Origin: Daucus carota subsp. sativus
Lineage: Eukaryota; Streptophyta; Magnoliopsida; Apiales; Apiaceae
Direction of reading: 5' to 3'
Assembly: GCF_001625215.2 (NCBI RefSeq)
Contig: NC_030381.2
Span: 56,132,714 to 56,196,713 of the forward strand
DNA length: 64,000 nucleotides
The number at the start of each line of letters is the position of its first letter. The first letter of the stretch is position 1. Of this stretch, positions 62,913 through 64,000 are shown piece after piece. The notes below the pieces were generated by a model that saw nothing but the letters and a program-made list of their open reading frames with translations, was not told the DNA's origin and did no database searches. A program made the translations under genes and the position numbers.

Positions 62913-63059
62913 ATATATATAGAGTCATGCTCTAGTGAGAACCAATCTTATGGTGAGATATGAGATCCAATCTCATCCACTCATTTAAATACATTATATT
63001 CATCTCTCACCATTCATTTAATATTTTAATATTTTATCATTTTCTAATTCAACTACGTA

Positions 63060-64000
63060 TCACCATCAACCACCGTTGACCACCACCACCAGCTCTGGCG
63101 ACCACCACCAGCTCCGGCGACCACCAGAAAATCACCGCCGACAAACATAAAATCACCACCGGAAAACATAAAATCACCACTGGAAAACTAAAAATCACCG
63201 TCAGAAAACCAAAAATCAACGCCAGAAAATGAAAATCACCACACTTCCACCATCTACAAACCCCCCCCCCCCCCCCAATCCGAAAAATCAAATCCAGAAA
63301 ATAAAAATCACCACACTTCCACCATCTACAAACCACCACCACCACCCCCAAATCCGAAAAACCACCAACTATAAAATAAAATCACCACCGGAAAACTTAA
63401 AATCACCACCAGAAAACCAAAAATCAACGTCAGAAAATTAAAATTACCACACCACCACCATCTACAAACCACCGCCACCACCCCTCAAATTCGAAAAATC
63501 ACCAACTACAAAACAAAATCACCGTCGGAAAATCAAAAACACCACCAAAAACCCCCAACTAATCTCAGCCATACATACATCCTCCATACAAAATATCTCA
63601 GATTTGCTACATACATGTCGGAGGGAATGGAGGATGGATATTGAAGGTCGGAGTGGAGAATGGAAAGCATATGAGGCTGGAGTCGGGGGATAAGCGAGAA
63701 CTGCCGCGGTGCATGTACCAATCCGAAAAATCAAATCCAGAAAATAAAAATCACCACACTTCCACCATCTACAAACCACCACCACCACCCCCAAATCCGA
63801 AAAACCACCAACTATAAAATAAAATCACCACCGGAAAACTTAAAATCACCACCAGAAAACCAAAAATCAACGTCAGAAAATTAAAATTACCACACCACCA
63901 CCATCTACAAACCACCGCCACCACCCCTCAAATTCGAAAAATCACCAACTACAAAACAAAATCACCGTCGGAAAATCAAAAACACCACCAAAAACCCCCA
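63060..64000. repeat. C/A-rich strand-biased tandem repeat at the window edge
   Basis: The plus strand is almost free of G and is built from AAATCACCACC, CCACCACCACC and CCGGAAAAC units. A block of at least 280 bp at about 63279-63558 recurs at 63719-63998, an offset of 440 bp, with few or no differences seen by eye. A run of about 16-17 C lies at 63259-63275. The open frames on both strands come from the repeat composition. Confidence 0.85.

Noticed and set aside
63049-63794. Frames encoding VVVVCRWWKCGDF-type peptides
   Set aside because: They are translations of the strand-biased tandem repeat, present in each unit and in several frames.

Overview
The window is nuclear DNA from a flowering plant, most likely a eudicot. 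It has intron-rich genes with GT/AG junctions, AT-rich intergenic DNA, Stowaway, Tourist, hAT and Mutator-like miniature transposons, and many Helitrons. I cannot name the species; an asterid is possible.

Layout. At 1077-7199 (minus) lies a RING-finger transmembrane E3 ligase gene of the RNFT1/2 type, complete in eight coding exons. From about 7.8 to 17.9 kb is a nest of transposons: repeats, head-to-tail non-autonomous Helitrons of two families, a 1.6-kb foldback element with a 9-bp target duplication and an RTE-type LINE tail inside it, and a hAT-like MITE. From about 17.9 to 36.4 kb is a probable single large Helitron. It carries an uninterrupted 20-exon Rep/helicase gene (1855 codons by my splice model), two uninterrupted RPA70-like genes on the plus strand, and two multi-B3-domain genes on the minus strand. 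A Helitron-like CTAG terminus follows.

Host genes to the right are a single-B3-domain protein gene (37102-39840, plus), a decayed receptor-kinase fragment (41139-42243, minus), a complete eIF2-beta gene (45739-56754, plus) with transposon-filled introns, and the 3' part of a DEAD-box RNA helicase gene (58646-62189, minus) whose 5' part was not found in the window. A fifth non-autonomous Helitron copy (43785-44936) and several MITEs lie between them. The right edge is a C-rich, strand-biased tandem repeat.

The strongest candidate for an undescribed system is the 18.5-kb Helitron. Its RepHel supplies the HUH nickase and PIF1 helicase, the two RPA paralogues would bind single-stranded replication intermediates, and the B3 genes would be DNA-binding cargo. 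The RepHel N-terminal region is an array of duplicated phase-1 exons. All exon joins were worked out by eye from splice consensus, reading frame and family similarity; none is confirmed by transcripts. The Helitron termini, and therefore membership of the B3 genes in the element, are inference.
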